Shown piece by piece: positions 7,661 to 15,961 of a stretch of DNA of 64,000 nucleotides; within the stretch, counting starts at the first letter, position 1; each line of letters opens with the position of its first letter. Made by a program: the position numbers and the translations under genes. The notes under the pieces were generated by a model that did not search any database, was not told where the DNA came from, and was given only the letters and a program-made list of their open reading frames with translations. The DNA lies in the NCBI RefSeq assembly GCF_000418325.1, contig NC_021658.1:6559501-6623500 (forward strand), written 5' to 3'. The DNA is from Sorangium cellulosum So0157-2. Lineage in GTDB: Bacteria; Myxococcota_A; Polyangia; Polyangiales; Polyangiaceae.

Positions 7661-10105
7661 ATGCTGAGCGACACGGTGACGACGAGCAACGGCGCGGCGC
7701 CGTTGCGGGCGCGGAGCGCGAGGGGCGGAGGCGCGGAGGAGGCGCTCCCGCACACGACGATGCGGGTGAAGAAGCGCGACGGGTCGAGCGAGCCCGTCGA
7801 CGTCAACAAGATCGTCCGGGCCGTGAGCCGCTGCTGCGCGGCGCTGCCCGACGTGGACGCGCTCCGCGTCGCCACAAAGACCATCAGCGGCCTCTACGAC
7901 GGCGCGACGACGCGGGAGCTCGACAAGCTCTCCATCCAGACCGCGGCGTCGCTCATCGCCGAGGAGCCCCAGTATTCGAAGCTCGCGGCGCGCCTCCTTG
8001 CCACCTATATCGACAAGGAGGTCCGCAACCAGGAGATCCACGCCTTCTCGCAGTCCGTCGCCGCCGGGCGGCGGCTCGGCCTCATCAACGAGCGGCTCCA
8101 CGGCTTCGTGGCGCAGAACGCCCGCAAGCTGAACGACGCGATCGAGCCGGGGCGCGATCACGAGCTCGAGTACTTCGGCCTGCGGACCCTCTACGATCGC
8201 TACCTCCTCAAGCACCCCGAGACGCGCCTCGTCATCGAGACGCCGCAGCAGTTCTTCCTGCGGGTCGCCTGCGCGCTGTCCGAGACGGCGGCGCAGGCCA
8301 TCGAGCTTTATCAGACCTTCTCCTCGCTCGACTACCTCCCGAGCTCGCCCACGCTGTTCAACGCAGGGACGGCCCACGAGCAGCTCTCGAGCTGCTTCCT
8401 CCTCGACTCGCCCGAGGACCACCTCGAGACCATCTACCAGCGCTACACCGACGTCGCGATGCTCTCGAAGTTCTCGGGGGGTATCGGGCTCGCCTATCAC
8501 CGCGTGAGGTCCCGCGGCTCGCTCATCGAGAGCACCAACGGGCACTCGAGCGGCATCGTGCCGTGGCTCAAGACGCTCGACGCGTCGGTCGCGGCCGTGA
8601 ACCAGGGCGGCAAGCGCAAGGGCGCCTGCTGCGTGTACCTCGAGCCGTGGCACGCCGACGTCGAGGAGTTCCTCGCGCTGCGCGACAATACGGGCGACGA
8701 GGCCGCGCGCACGCACAACCTGAACCTCGCCAACTGGGTTCCGGACCTGTTCATGAAGCGGGTCGAGGCGGACGGCGAATGGAGCCTGTTCGATCCCAAG
8801 GACGTGCCCGATCTCTGCGACCTCTACGGCGACGAGTTCGAGCGCCGTTATGCCGAGGCCGAGGGGGCGGGGCTCGCCAAGAAGACGATGAAGGCGCGCG
8901 AGCTCTACGCGCGGATGATTCGGACGCTCGCGCAGACCGGCAACGGCTGGATGACGTTCAAGGACAAGGCGAACCGCGCCTGCAACCAGACGGCGCTGCC
9001 GGGCCGGGTCGTGCACCTCTCGAACCTCTGCACCGAGATCCTGGAGGTGACCTCGAAGGAGGAGACGGCCGTCTGCAATCTCGGCTCGATCAACCTCGCG
9101 CGCCACACGGTCGCGCGCGCGGACGGCACCGTCGCGTTCGATTTCGACAAGCTCGCGCGCACGGTGCGGACGGCGATCCGCCAGCTCGACCGCGTCATCG
9201 ACCTCAACTACTATCCCATTACCTCGACGAGGCGCTCGAACCTCCGCTGGCGGCCGGTGGGGCTCGGGCTCATGGGCTTGCAGGACGTGTTCTTCCAGAT
9301 GCGCCTGCCCTTCGACGCCGAGGCCGCGCGTGAGCTCTCGAGGCGGATCTCCGAGGAGGTGTATTACCACGCGCTCTCGACGTCCGCGGACCTCGCCGCC
9401 GAGAAGGGGCGCCACCCGGCCTTCGACGAGACGCGCGCGGCGCGCGGCGAGCTCCAGTTCGACGCGTGGGGCCTCGTGCCGCAGGACGGAGCGCGCTGGG
9501 AGGCGCTCCGCGCCCGCATCCGCGCCGAGGGGCTGCGGAACTCGCTGCTCGTCGCGATCGCGCCGACCGCCACGATCGCGTCGATCGCCGGCTGCCATGA
9601 GTGCATCGAGCCGCAGGTGTCGAACCTCTTCAAGCGCGAGACGCTCTCGGGCGACTTCCTGCAGATGAACCGCTATCTCGTCGCGGAGCTCAAGCAGCGC
9701 GGCGCCTGGAACGACGCGGTGCGCGCCCGGCTCAAGCTCGCCGAGGGCTCGGCCCAGGGGCTCGAGGAGCTGCCCGAGGAGGCCCGCGCCGTGTACCGGA
9801 CGGCGTGGGAGATCCCGATGCGCTCGCTCATCGACATGGCCGCGGAGCGCGGCGCCTTCATCGATCAGAGCCAGTCGCTGAACCTCTTCGTCGAGAACCC
9901 CACCATCGGCCAGCTCTCGAGCATGTACTTCCACGCATGGAAGAAGGGGCTCAAGACGACCTATTACCTGCGCTCGCGCCCCGCGACGCGCATCGCCAAG
10001 ACCACCGTGGACGCGGCGCCGGACATCGCGCCTCCGCCGGCGAAGGCGGCCGCGGACGTGGCGTGCGCGCTCGAGAACCCCGAGGCGTGCGAGGCCTGCC
10101 AGTGA
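7661..10105 (+). CDS. nrdA: ribonucleoside-diphosphate reductase, alpha subunit (class I)
   Basis: 814 residues, the usual NrdA size. It reduces ribonucleotides to deoxyribonucleotides together with NrdB. An ATP-cone begins at about residue 34 (MRVKKRDGSSEPVD). Active-site residues are visible: the first redox Cys in LSSCFLL (C245), the radical Cys and Glu in NLCTEI (C457), and the second redox Cys in VCNLGSIN (C472). PTATIASIAGCHECIEPQ holds the substrate phosphate loop. The C-terminal redox pair lies in EACEACQ. The start has a good ribosome site (GAGGAGG at about 7648). It overlaps nrdB by 4 bp and sits under cobalamin riboswitch 2. Confidence 0.97.
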   Translation: MLSDTVTTSNGAAPLRARSARGGGAEEALPHTTMRVKKRDGSSEPVDVNKIVRAVSRCCAALPDVDALRVATKTISGLYDGATTRELDKLSIQTAASLIAEEPQYSKLAARLLATYIDKEVRNQEIHAFSQSVAAGRRLGLINERLHGFVAQNARKLNDAIEPGRDHELEYFGLRTLYDRYLLKHPETRLVIETPQQFFLRVACALSETAAQAIELYQTFSSLDYLPSSPTLFNAGTAHEQLSSCFLLDSPEDHLETIYQRYTDVAMLSKFSGGIGLAYHRVRSRGSLIESTNGHSSGIVPWLKTLDASVAAVNQGGKRKGACCVYLEPWHADVEEFLALRDNTGDEAARTHNLNLANWVPDLFMKRVEADGEWSLFDPKDVPDLCDLYGDEFERRYAEAEGAGLAKKTMKARELYARMIRTLAQTGNGWMTFKDKANRACNQTALPGRVVHLSNLCTEILEVTSKEETAVCNLGSINLARHTVARADGTVAFDFDKLARTVRTAIRQLDRVIDLNYYPITSTRRSNLRWRPVGLGLMGLQDVFFQMRLPFDAEAARELSRRISEEVYYHALSTSADLAAEKGRHPAFDETRAARGELQFDAWGLVPQDGARWEALRARIRAEGLRNSLLVAIAPTATIASIAGCHECIEPQVSNLFKRETLSGDFLQMNRYLVAELKQRGAWNDAVRARLKLAEGSAQGLEELPEEARAVYRTAWEIPMRSLIDMAAERGAFIDQSQSLNLFVENPTIGQLSSMYFHAWKKGLKTTYYLRSRPATRIAKTTVDAAPDIAPPPAKAAADVACALENPEACEACQ

Positions 10106-11121
10106 GCCGCGTGAGCCGCCCCGCGCGCCTGCTCGACCCGGGCCTCTGCCTCACGCTGCGTCCGATGGCCTATCCGGCCTTCTTCGACATGTACCGCGCC
10201 GCCATCAAGAACACGTGGACGGTCGAGGAGGTCGATTTCTCGACGGACGTGGGCGACCTGCGGAGGATGACCGGCGCCGAGCGCCACCTCGTGCAGCGCC
10301 TCGTCGCGTTCTTCGCCACCGGAGACTCCATCGTGGCGAACAACCTCGTGCTCAACCTGTACAGGCACATCAACGCCCCCGAAGCGCGGATGTACCTGTC
10401 GCGACAGCTCTATGAAGAGGCGCTGCACGTCCAGTTCTACCTGACGCTCCTCGACACGTACATCCCCGATCCGGAGGAGCGCCACCGCGCCTTCGCCGCC
10501 GTCGAGAGCATCCCGTCGATCCGGAAGAAGGCCGACTTCTGCATGCGCTGGATCGACTCCGTCCAGTCGTTGGATCGGCTGGAGTCGCGCGCCGAGAGGC
10601 GGCGGTTCCTCCTGAACCTCGTCTGCTTCGCCGCGTGCGTCGAGGGGCTCTTCTTCTTCGGCGCGTTCGCGTACGTGTACTTCCTGCGCTCGCGCGGCCT
10701 GCTGCACGGGCTCGCCGCGGGGACGAGCTGGGTGTTCCGCGACGAGAGCGCGCACATGCGCTTCGCCTTCGAGGTCGTGAGCGCGGTGCGGCGCGAGGAG
10801 CCCGAGCTCTTCGACGCCGGCCTCTCTCGGTCGATCCTCGACATGATGGATGAGGCGATCGACTGCGAGGCCCAGTTCGCGGAGGATCTGCTCGGCGCCG
10901 GCGTCGCGGGTCTGGCGGCGCGCGACGTGCGCCGCTACCTCGAGTTCTGCGCGGACCAGCGGCTCGTCACGCTCGGCATGCCGAGGCGCTACGGGGCGAA
11001 GAACCCGCTGTCCTTCATGGATCTGCAGGACGTCCAGGAGGTCACGAACTTCTTCGAGCGCCGTGTCTCGGCGTATCAGGTCGGCGTCGCCGGCGAGGTC
11101 GTCCTCGACGCCTCCTTCTGA
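10102..11121 (+). CDS. nrdB: ribonucleoside-diphosphate reductase, beta subunit (class I)
   Basis: 339 residues; the radical-generating diiron subunit of the reductase. Iron ligands follow the class I pattern: D in FATGDSIVANN, E-x-x-H in EEALHVQFY, E in CVEGLFFF, and E-x-x-H in RDESAHMRFAF. The Tyr four residues after the first ligand His (HVQFY) matches the radical Tyr, supporting subclass Ia rather than the Tyr-less Ic. The GTG start at 10102 overlaps the nrdA stop (GTGA), indicating translational coupling; a second GTG nine bases later is an alternative. Confidence 0.96.
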   Translation: MSRVSRPARLLDPGLCLTLRPMAYPAFFDMYRAAIKNTWTVEEVDFSTDVGDLRRMTGAERHLVQRLVAFFATGDSIVANNLVLNLYRHINAPEARMYLSRQLYEEALHVQFYLTLLDTYIPDPEERHRAFAAVESIPSIRKKADFCMRWIDSVQSLDRLESRAERRRFLLNLVCFAACVEGLFFFGAFAYVYFLRSRGLLHGLAAGTSWVFRDESAHMRFAFEVVSAVRREEPELFDAGLSRSILDMMDEAIDCEAQFAEDLLGAGVAGLAARDVRRYLEFCADQRLVTLGMPRRYGAKNPLSFMDLQDVQEVTNFFERRVSAYQVGVAGEVVLDASF

Positions 11122-11256
11122 CGTCGAGCGGACCGCGCGCCGCCGCTGCGACGGGGCGGAGGGTTCCGGCCAAGGCGCTCAAGCGGATCAACCGCCTCGT
11201 GCGGGGGAGATGGCCTGCCTCCGGCTCGCGCCGGGACGATGCTCCGCGGAGGCGCC

Positions 11257-11850
11257 TTATCCGCACATCTGGGGACGCCGAGCGTCGTCCACCGGCGCGG
11301 GCTCGGGCGGCACGCCCGCGAAGCGCGCGCGCAGGTCCATCCAGAGCGCGAGCCTCGACCAGTCCGGCTCCTTGACGGGCTTCGTCCGCTCTGCGTTGAG
11401 CCACGGGTTCGGGAAGAACACCGTCATCATCTGCTCATTCCGGCCGTTCCAGAGCCTCAATCCCCAGCTCCTCGGTCGCCCGCTCGCGTCGAGGTCGCGG
11501 TAGAACGCGGCGCGCGCGCACTGCCGCCATCGCGCGAGCTCAGGAGCCGTGGGCCGCGCCTTCGTCCCCTTGTGGGCTCCGACGCAGAGGTGGAAATGCC
11601 ACGCGCCCGGCTCATCCGGCCCGATCGTGAAGTAGCCGTCGAGGTATCCGACCCGCGGCTTGCTCGCGAAGCGCAGCTCGAACACGGCGCCCTGGAGGCA
11701 CGGGCCGAAATCGATGGCATCCCAGTGGTCCTCGAACAGCGCGCGCACAAGCTCGCGGTACGTCTCTTCCGCTTTCGGCACGTCGAAATACTCCGTCGTC
11801 GTCCCGTCGAGGTTGCGCTCGGTCGAGCGTTCAGTCGCGTCGTCGCCCAT
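11257..11850 (-). CDS. conserved protein of unknown function, last gene of B12 uptake operon
   Basis: 197 residues, no signal peptide and no membrane helix. It looks like a genuine conserved soluble protein with aromatic motifs: LRFASKPRVGYLDGYFTI, WHFHLCVGAHKG, SWGLRLWNGRNEQMMTVFF, and a terminal RRPQMCG. His and Cys in WHFHLC and MCG are candidate metal ligands. I do not recognise the family. It begins 45 bp after the btuF stop, on the same strand, so it is probably co-transcribed with btuB-btuCDF and could act on imported cobalamin or its cobalt. The ATG at 11850 is preferred over 11892. Confidence 0.7.
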   Translation of the reverse strand: MGDDATERSTERNLDGTTTEYFDVPKAEETYRELVRALFEDHWDAIDFGPCLQGAVFELRFASKPRVGYLDGYFTIGPDEPGAWHFHLCVGAHKGTKARPTAPELARWRQCARAAFYRDLDASGRPRSWGLRLWNGRNEQMMTVFFPNPWLNAERTKPVKEPDWSRLALWMDLRARFAGVPPEPAPVDDARRPQMCG

Positions 11851-11895
11851 CGTCTCTGATCTCCATCTCCGCAGGTCGGCAGGGTTGCACACGAG

Positions 11896-12841
11896 CTACT
11901 CGCCGCCGGCGCGCGCTGCGCCCGGGGCAGTGGGAGCGCCATAGACGGCGCGTCGAACGGCCCGAGCGGCGTCGAGCATCGCCGGCCCTGGATCGCCGAG
12001 GAGCGCGTCGTCGAGCTCGACGACGCCTCCGGCCGCGCCGCAGGCGCGGAGCCGGTCGAGGCCAGCCTGTCCGCACAGGATCGCTCGCATTCCTGCGTTC
12101 GTCACGAGCACATCGGGGTCGATCGCGAGGACCTCCTCCGCCGTGTACTCCGGCCAGTCGCGGTGCGCGCCGGCGGCCGCGTCGGAGAGCCCCGCCGACA
12201 CGAGGACGTCATGGTAGCTCGTGCCCTCGGTCGATCTTGCCACGACGGCGCCGTGGCGGCTGGATGTCGGCGGCCACCGCCGCCATGCCGTCCGCGAGCG
12301 CCGTCGCGAGCCACCGGCCGCGCTCCGGGTGGCCGACCAGCGCCGCGACCTCGCGCACGTTCGGGAGGAGCGTCGCGAGCCCGCGCATCGGGCCGAGATC
12401 GTAGACGGTCAGGCCCGCCTCGCGCAGGCGCGCGATACGGCGCGGGTCCCCGTAACCATTGAGGAGGACGAGATCGGGTTGCAACGCGAGGAGCGCCTCG
12501 ATATCGGCGATGTCCTCGATGAGGGCCTTGCCCGCGTAGCGGTAGCCGCGCGGCGAGCGGCGCGCTCCGTACCCGGTGAGCGCGACGACGCGGTCGGGCT
12601 CGCAGAGCTCGAGGAGCAGCGCGTCCGCGACCGTGCTCGCCGACGCGATCCGGCGGAAGTCGCGGAGCGCGACGGCGGCTCCCGTAGCGTCCTCGAGCGC
12701 GGCCGGGCGCTCGTCCGCGGCGGCGCCCTCCCGTCCGGGAGCCGGCCGCTGGTCCGCGGAGCGCGGCAGCGCGGCCGCGGCCACCGACAGCGCGAGCGCG
12801 CCGGTGAGCGCGCCGTAGTTGATCCAGGCGAGCGCGCTCAT
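11896..12841 (-). pseudogene. btuF: BtuF-like periplasmic cobalamin-binding protein, frameshifted
   Basis: Two frames together give one ABC-type metallophore-binding protein of about 312 residues. The N-part (start 12841) has a signal/membrane segment, then RRIASASTVADALLLELCEP and DRVVALTGYG, ALIEDIADIEALLALQPDLV and LREAGLTVYDLGP. The C-part in the next frame has STEGTSYHDVLVSAGLSDAA, DWPEYTAEEVLAIDPDVLVT and LDRLRACGA. The frame change falls near 12240-12260. The reading before the break ends a few codons later, so the intact protein cannot be made as sequenced. The gene overlaps btuD by 4 bp. Confidence 0.75.
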
Positions 12842-13629
12842 GAAGTCGCTCCCTCGCAGCGGGGCTCGTCCTCCATGGGCAGCCGGAAGCCGAGCGCGCC
12901 GCCGGGGACGAGCCGCACGCCGTAGATCGACTCCACGACGCCCGGCTTGACGACGTCACGCGTCGCCCCCTGCTGGCGGAGCCGCCCGCGCTCGATGAGC
13001 ACGGCGCTGTCGGTCCAGTCGAGCGCCTCCGCGAGGGGATGGAGCACAACGACGATGCAGTATCCGTCGGCCGCGAGACGCTGGAGCAGCGCGTAGAGGC
13101 GGAGGGCGTGCCCGACGTCGAGCGCCGAGGTGGGCTCGTCGAGCAGGAGGATCCTGGCCTCCGTCGCGATCGCCCGCGCGAGGAGCGCGCGCTGCCGCTC
13201 GCCCTGCGAGAGCGTGGGAAAGGGGCGGGAGGCGAGCGGCGCGGTGTCCGTCAGCCGCAAGGCGCGCTCGACCGCCTGCTCGTCGGCTGCGCTAGCGCGC
13301 ACGCGCCCGACGTGGTGCGCATACCGGCCCTGCGCCACGACGCTCTCGACCGTGAGCGCGGAGCGGAGCTCGGACTGCTGGGGGACGTACGCCGCGAGCC
13401 GGGCTCGCTCATGCGCGCGGAGGTCGCGCGCGCCATGCCCGTTCAGCCGGATGTCCCCGTCGAAGGGCACGACGCCGGCGAGCGCCTTGAGGAGGGAGGA
13501 CTTGCCCGCCCCGTTCGGCCCGAGCACCGCGAGCACGCCGCCGAAGGGCGCCGTGAACGACACGTCGTCGACGACGACCCGCCCCCCGCGACGGACGCGC
13601 AGCCCGGATACGCCGACGGCTTCAGGCAC
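12838..13629 (-). CDS. btuD: ABC transporter ATPase for cobalamin uptake
   Basis: 263 residues. Walker A GPNGAGKSSLLKAL, Q-loop YVPQQSE, signature LSQGERQR, Walker B ILLLDEPTSALD and switch His in VVVLHPLAEA are complete. It belongs to the FecE/BtuD/HemV group that powers uptake of B12, haem or ferric siderophores. It lies between btuC (overlap 8 bp) and btuF (overlap 4 bp), downstream of btuB and a cobalamin riboswitch, which favours vitamin B12 as the cargo. Confidence 0.93.
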   Translation of the reverse strand: MPEAVGVSGLRVRRGGRVVVDDVSFTAPFGGVLAVLGPNGAGKSSLLKALAGVVPFDGDIRLNGHGARDLRAHERARLAAYVPQQSELRSALTVESVVAQGRYAHHVGRVRASAADEQAVERALRLTDTAPLASRPFPTLSQGERQRALLARAIATEARILLLDEPTSALDVGHALRLYALLQRLAADGYCIVVVLHPLAEALDWTDSAVLIERGRLRQQGATRDVVKPGVVESIYGVRLVPGGALGFRLPMEDEPRCEGATS

Positions 13630-14683
13630 GCTCCGCCTCCCGCTGCGAGCGCGCGAGCAGCACCAAAAACGCCGGCGCGCCGATGAGCCCGGTGATGACG
13701 CCGAGCGGCACCTCCCCGCGCGCGGGCAAGAGGCGCGCGGCGAGATCGCACGCGGCGACGAAGACGGCGCCGCCCAGCGCCGCGACGGGGATCAAGCGCC
13801 GATGGTCGACGCCCAGCAGCGGCCTCAGCGCGTGCGGCACGAGCAGCCCCACGAAGGCGACGTTGCCCCCGAGCGCGACCGCGCCGGCGGTGAGCACCGC
13901 GATCCAGAGGATGCAGAAGCGGCGCACCAGGGGCACGTCCACGCCCAGCGAGGCCGCTTCCTCCTCCCCGGAGAGGAGCAGATCGAGGGGCTTTCCCCAG
14001 AACCACGCGGCCACGACGCCGGTGAGCACGAGCGGCGCGGCCAGTCCGACGTGCCGTGGGCTCGTGCCCGACAGGCCGCCGAGCGCGAAGGCGACGACGG
14101 CGCGGCCGAGCTCCCATCGCTCCTGCGCGAGGCTCGTGGCGAGGCTCCCGAGGCTGAGGAACAGCGAGGAGAGGAGGAACCCGACGAGGAGGATGCTCAG
14201 GAGATCTCCCGGCGCGCGCACCAGCACGAGCACGAGCCCCAGGCTGACGATCGCCCCGGCGAGGCACCCGGCCGGGAGCACCATCTCCGGGGGCAGCCCG
14301 CGGATCCCGCGCTCGGCGACGGCGAGCTCCACGACGAGGAGGGCGATCTTGCCGCCCAGCGCCGCGCCCGCGGTCGTGCCGAGCACCGAGGGCTCGGCGA
14401 GCGGGTTCCGGAAGAGGCCCTGCACCACGACGCCCCCGACCGCGAGCGCGGCGCCGACGAGCAGCGCCGCCCCGAGGCGCGCGGCGCGCAGCGTCAGCAG
14501 GGTCGCCCGCAGGCTCGCGTCGGAGAGGCTCGCCGCGCCGAGCGCGAGCGAGGCCGCGACGACCGCCGCGAGCAGGGCGAGCAGGACCGCGTACGCGACG
14601 AGCGCGCGGCGTCCCGGACGCGACGTCGCCGGCTCGTCCAGCGCGCGCGCGGCGCCCTCGGCGCCGACTCCCTGGATGGTCAT
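13622..14683 (-). CDS. btuC: FecCD-family ABC permease for cobalamin uptake
   Basis: 353 residues with about ten hydrophobic segments and the FecCD landmarks VVQGLFRNPLAEPSVLGTTA, PPEMVLPAGCLAGA, and GNVAFVGLLVPHALRPLLG followed by RLIPVAALGGAVFVAACDL. It would form the homodimeric inner-membrane channel with BtuD. A cytoplasmic N-terminal extension of about 25 residues precedes the first helix. It starts 30 bp after the propeller lipoprotein gene. Confidence 0.93.
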   Translation of the reverse strand: MTIQGVGAEGAARALDEPATSRPGRRALVAYAVLLALLAAVVAASLALGAASLSDASLRATLLTLRAARLGAALLVGAALAVGGVVVQGLFRNPLAEPSVLGTTAGAALGGKIALLVVELAVAERGIRGLPPEMVLPAGCLAGAIVSLGLVLVLVRAPGDLLSILLVGFLLSSLFLSLGSLATSLAQERWELGRAVVAFALGGLSGTSPRHVGLAAPLVLTGVVAAWFWGKPLDLLLSGEEEAASLGVDVPLVRRFCILWIAVLTAGAVALGGNVAFVGLLVPHALRPLLGVDHRRLIPVAALGGAVFVAACDLAARLLPARGEVPLGVITGLIGAPAFLVLLARSQREAERA

Positions 14684-14713
14684 CTCACCCGCCCTCGCCC
14701 TTGATACGCCCCA

Positions 14714-15961
14714 TCAGAGGCCGCCGATGGATCGCGGCGGGAGCCCGACCTCGGTGTCGACGGTCACGTCCTCCAGCGGCTCGAGCGCGCCGTTCGCCGT
14801 CGCCTTCCAGCGCCGGAGCTTGTTCCTCTCCGCGTCGCTCAGCAGGCAGACGTCGCCGCAGCCGGGCGCGCAGTGTATGCCGCCGAAGACGAAGGGCTGG
14901 CGCGCCTCGCCGAGCGGCGTGATATCGCCGCTGTCCACGTTCACCGAGAAGACCCGGTCGCCGGCGGACGCGTTGCCCCCGTACGCCGTCGCGAGGAGGA
15001 CGTCCTCCGACGCGAAGGCGAGCGAGGGCTGGATCCCAGCGTCCAGCTCCTCGGCCACGCCGAGCCGCTCGATCTCCTCGGGCGGCGACGTGCGAGCGTC
15101 GTAGATCACGATATCGCTGGTCGCCGGATCGTACTTCATCGCGTCCGCGTCGAAGCGGCTCGAGCAGGCGACGGCCAGTCGGGCCCCCGAGGGTGACACG
15201 GCGACGCGCCCGCAACCGTAGAGCCCCTGGATGTCGACCGTCCACGTGACGGCGTTCTGCTCCGGCGAGACGCCCACGAGGCGCCCCTCGCCCACCTCCG
15301 AGAAATCTTCCGCCAGCCGGCCGAGCGACACGACCACGTCGTCGCCGACGCGCGCCATCCCCGACGGACGCGGCAGGAGCCCCGCTTCCTCCTCCGGCAG
15401 GGCGATGCGCCCCTCGATGGCGTACTTGCGGGTGTCGACGATGAGGAGATCGCTGCCCTCGTCGAAGGGTTCGGCGCCTGGGGTGGGGTTGCTCCCGAAG
15501 CGTGAGACGAACGCTCGATCCGCGTCCACCTCGATGTAGTCGTGAGGGTTGGACTCGAACCCCTGCCCGACCGGGAGCTGCGCGATGACCTCGGCGGTCT
15601 CGAGATCCATCCAGGTGATCACGTTCGTGCCATACCGATCGAGCAGGACGACGCGGCCGGACGGCGGCGCCGTCGCCGGGACGTCCACGTCGCCCGACAG
15701 CGCGAGGCTGAGCCCTGGCTTTGTCGCGCCGCTCGACACGAAGGAGGGCGAAAGCGTGGTCCCGTCGAGCTCCGAGATCGCGATGTTCGTCGACTGGTAA
15801 TCGCTCGTCACGATGACGACGCCGCGCTCGCAGGCGCCCGGCGCGCCCGGATCGCTCCCGCCGCCCGCTTGAACACCGCCCGTCGACGGCGGCGGCGGAT
15901 CCACGTTGCAGCCCAGGAACGGGATCGAGATTGCTATCGCGAATCGACGGATCTTCACCAT
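14714..15961 (-). CDS. beta-propeller lipoprotein next to BtuB (BtuG-like by position and fold)
   Basis: 415 residues. The start MVKIRRFAIAISIPFLGCNV is a lipoprotein signal with lipobox FLGC. After a short Gly/Pro linker the protein consists of repeated four-stranded blades, e.g. GVVIVTSDYQSTNIAISELD, VVLLDRYGTNVITWMDLETA, SDLLIVDTRKYAIEGRIALP and VAVSPSGARLAVACSS, as in YncE-type propellers. Its ATG overlaps the btuB stop codon. In Bacteroides, BtuG is a propeller lipoprotein that caps BtuB and binds B12 tightly; this gene has the same neighbour, size and fold class. That functional link is inference. Confidence 0.8.
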   Translation of the reverse strand: MVKIRRFAIAISIPFLGCNVDPPPPSTGGVQAGGGSDPGAPGACERGVVIVTSDYQSTNIAISELDGTTLSPSFVSSGATKPGLSLALSGDVDVPATAPPSGRVVLLDRYGTNVITWMDLETAEVIAQLPVGQGFESNPHDYIEVDADRAFVSRFGSNPTPGAEPFDEGSDLLIVDTRKYAIEGRIALPEEEAGLLPRPSGMARVGDDVVVSLGRLAEDFSEVGEGRLVGVSPEQNAVTWTVDIQGLYGCGRVAVSPSGARLAVACSSRFDADAMKYDPATSDIVIYDARTSPPEEIERLGVAEELDAGIQPSLAFASEDVLLATAYGGNASAGDRVFSVNVDSGDITPLGEARQPFVFGGIHCAPGCGDVCLLSDAERNKLRRWKATANGALEPLEDVTVDTEVGLPPRSIGGL

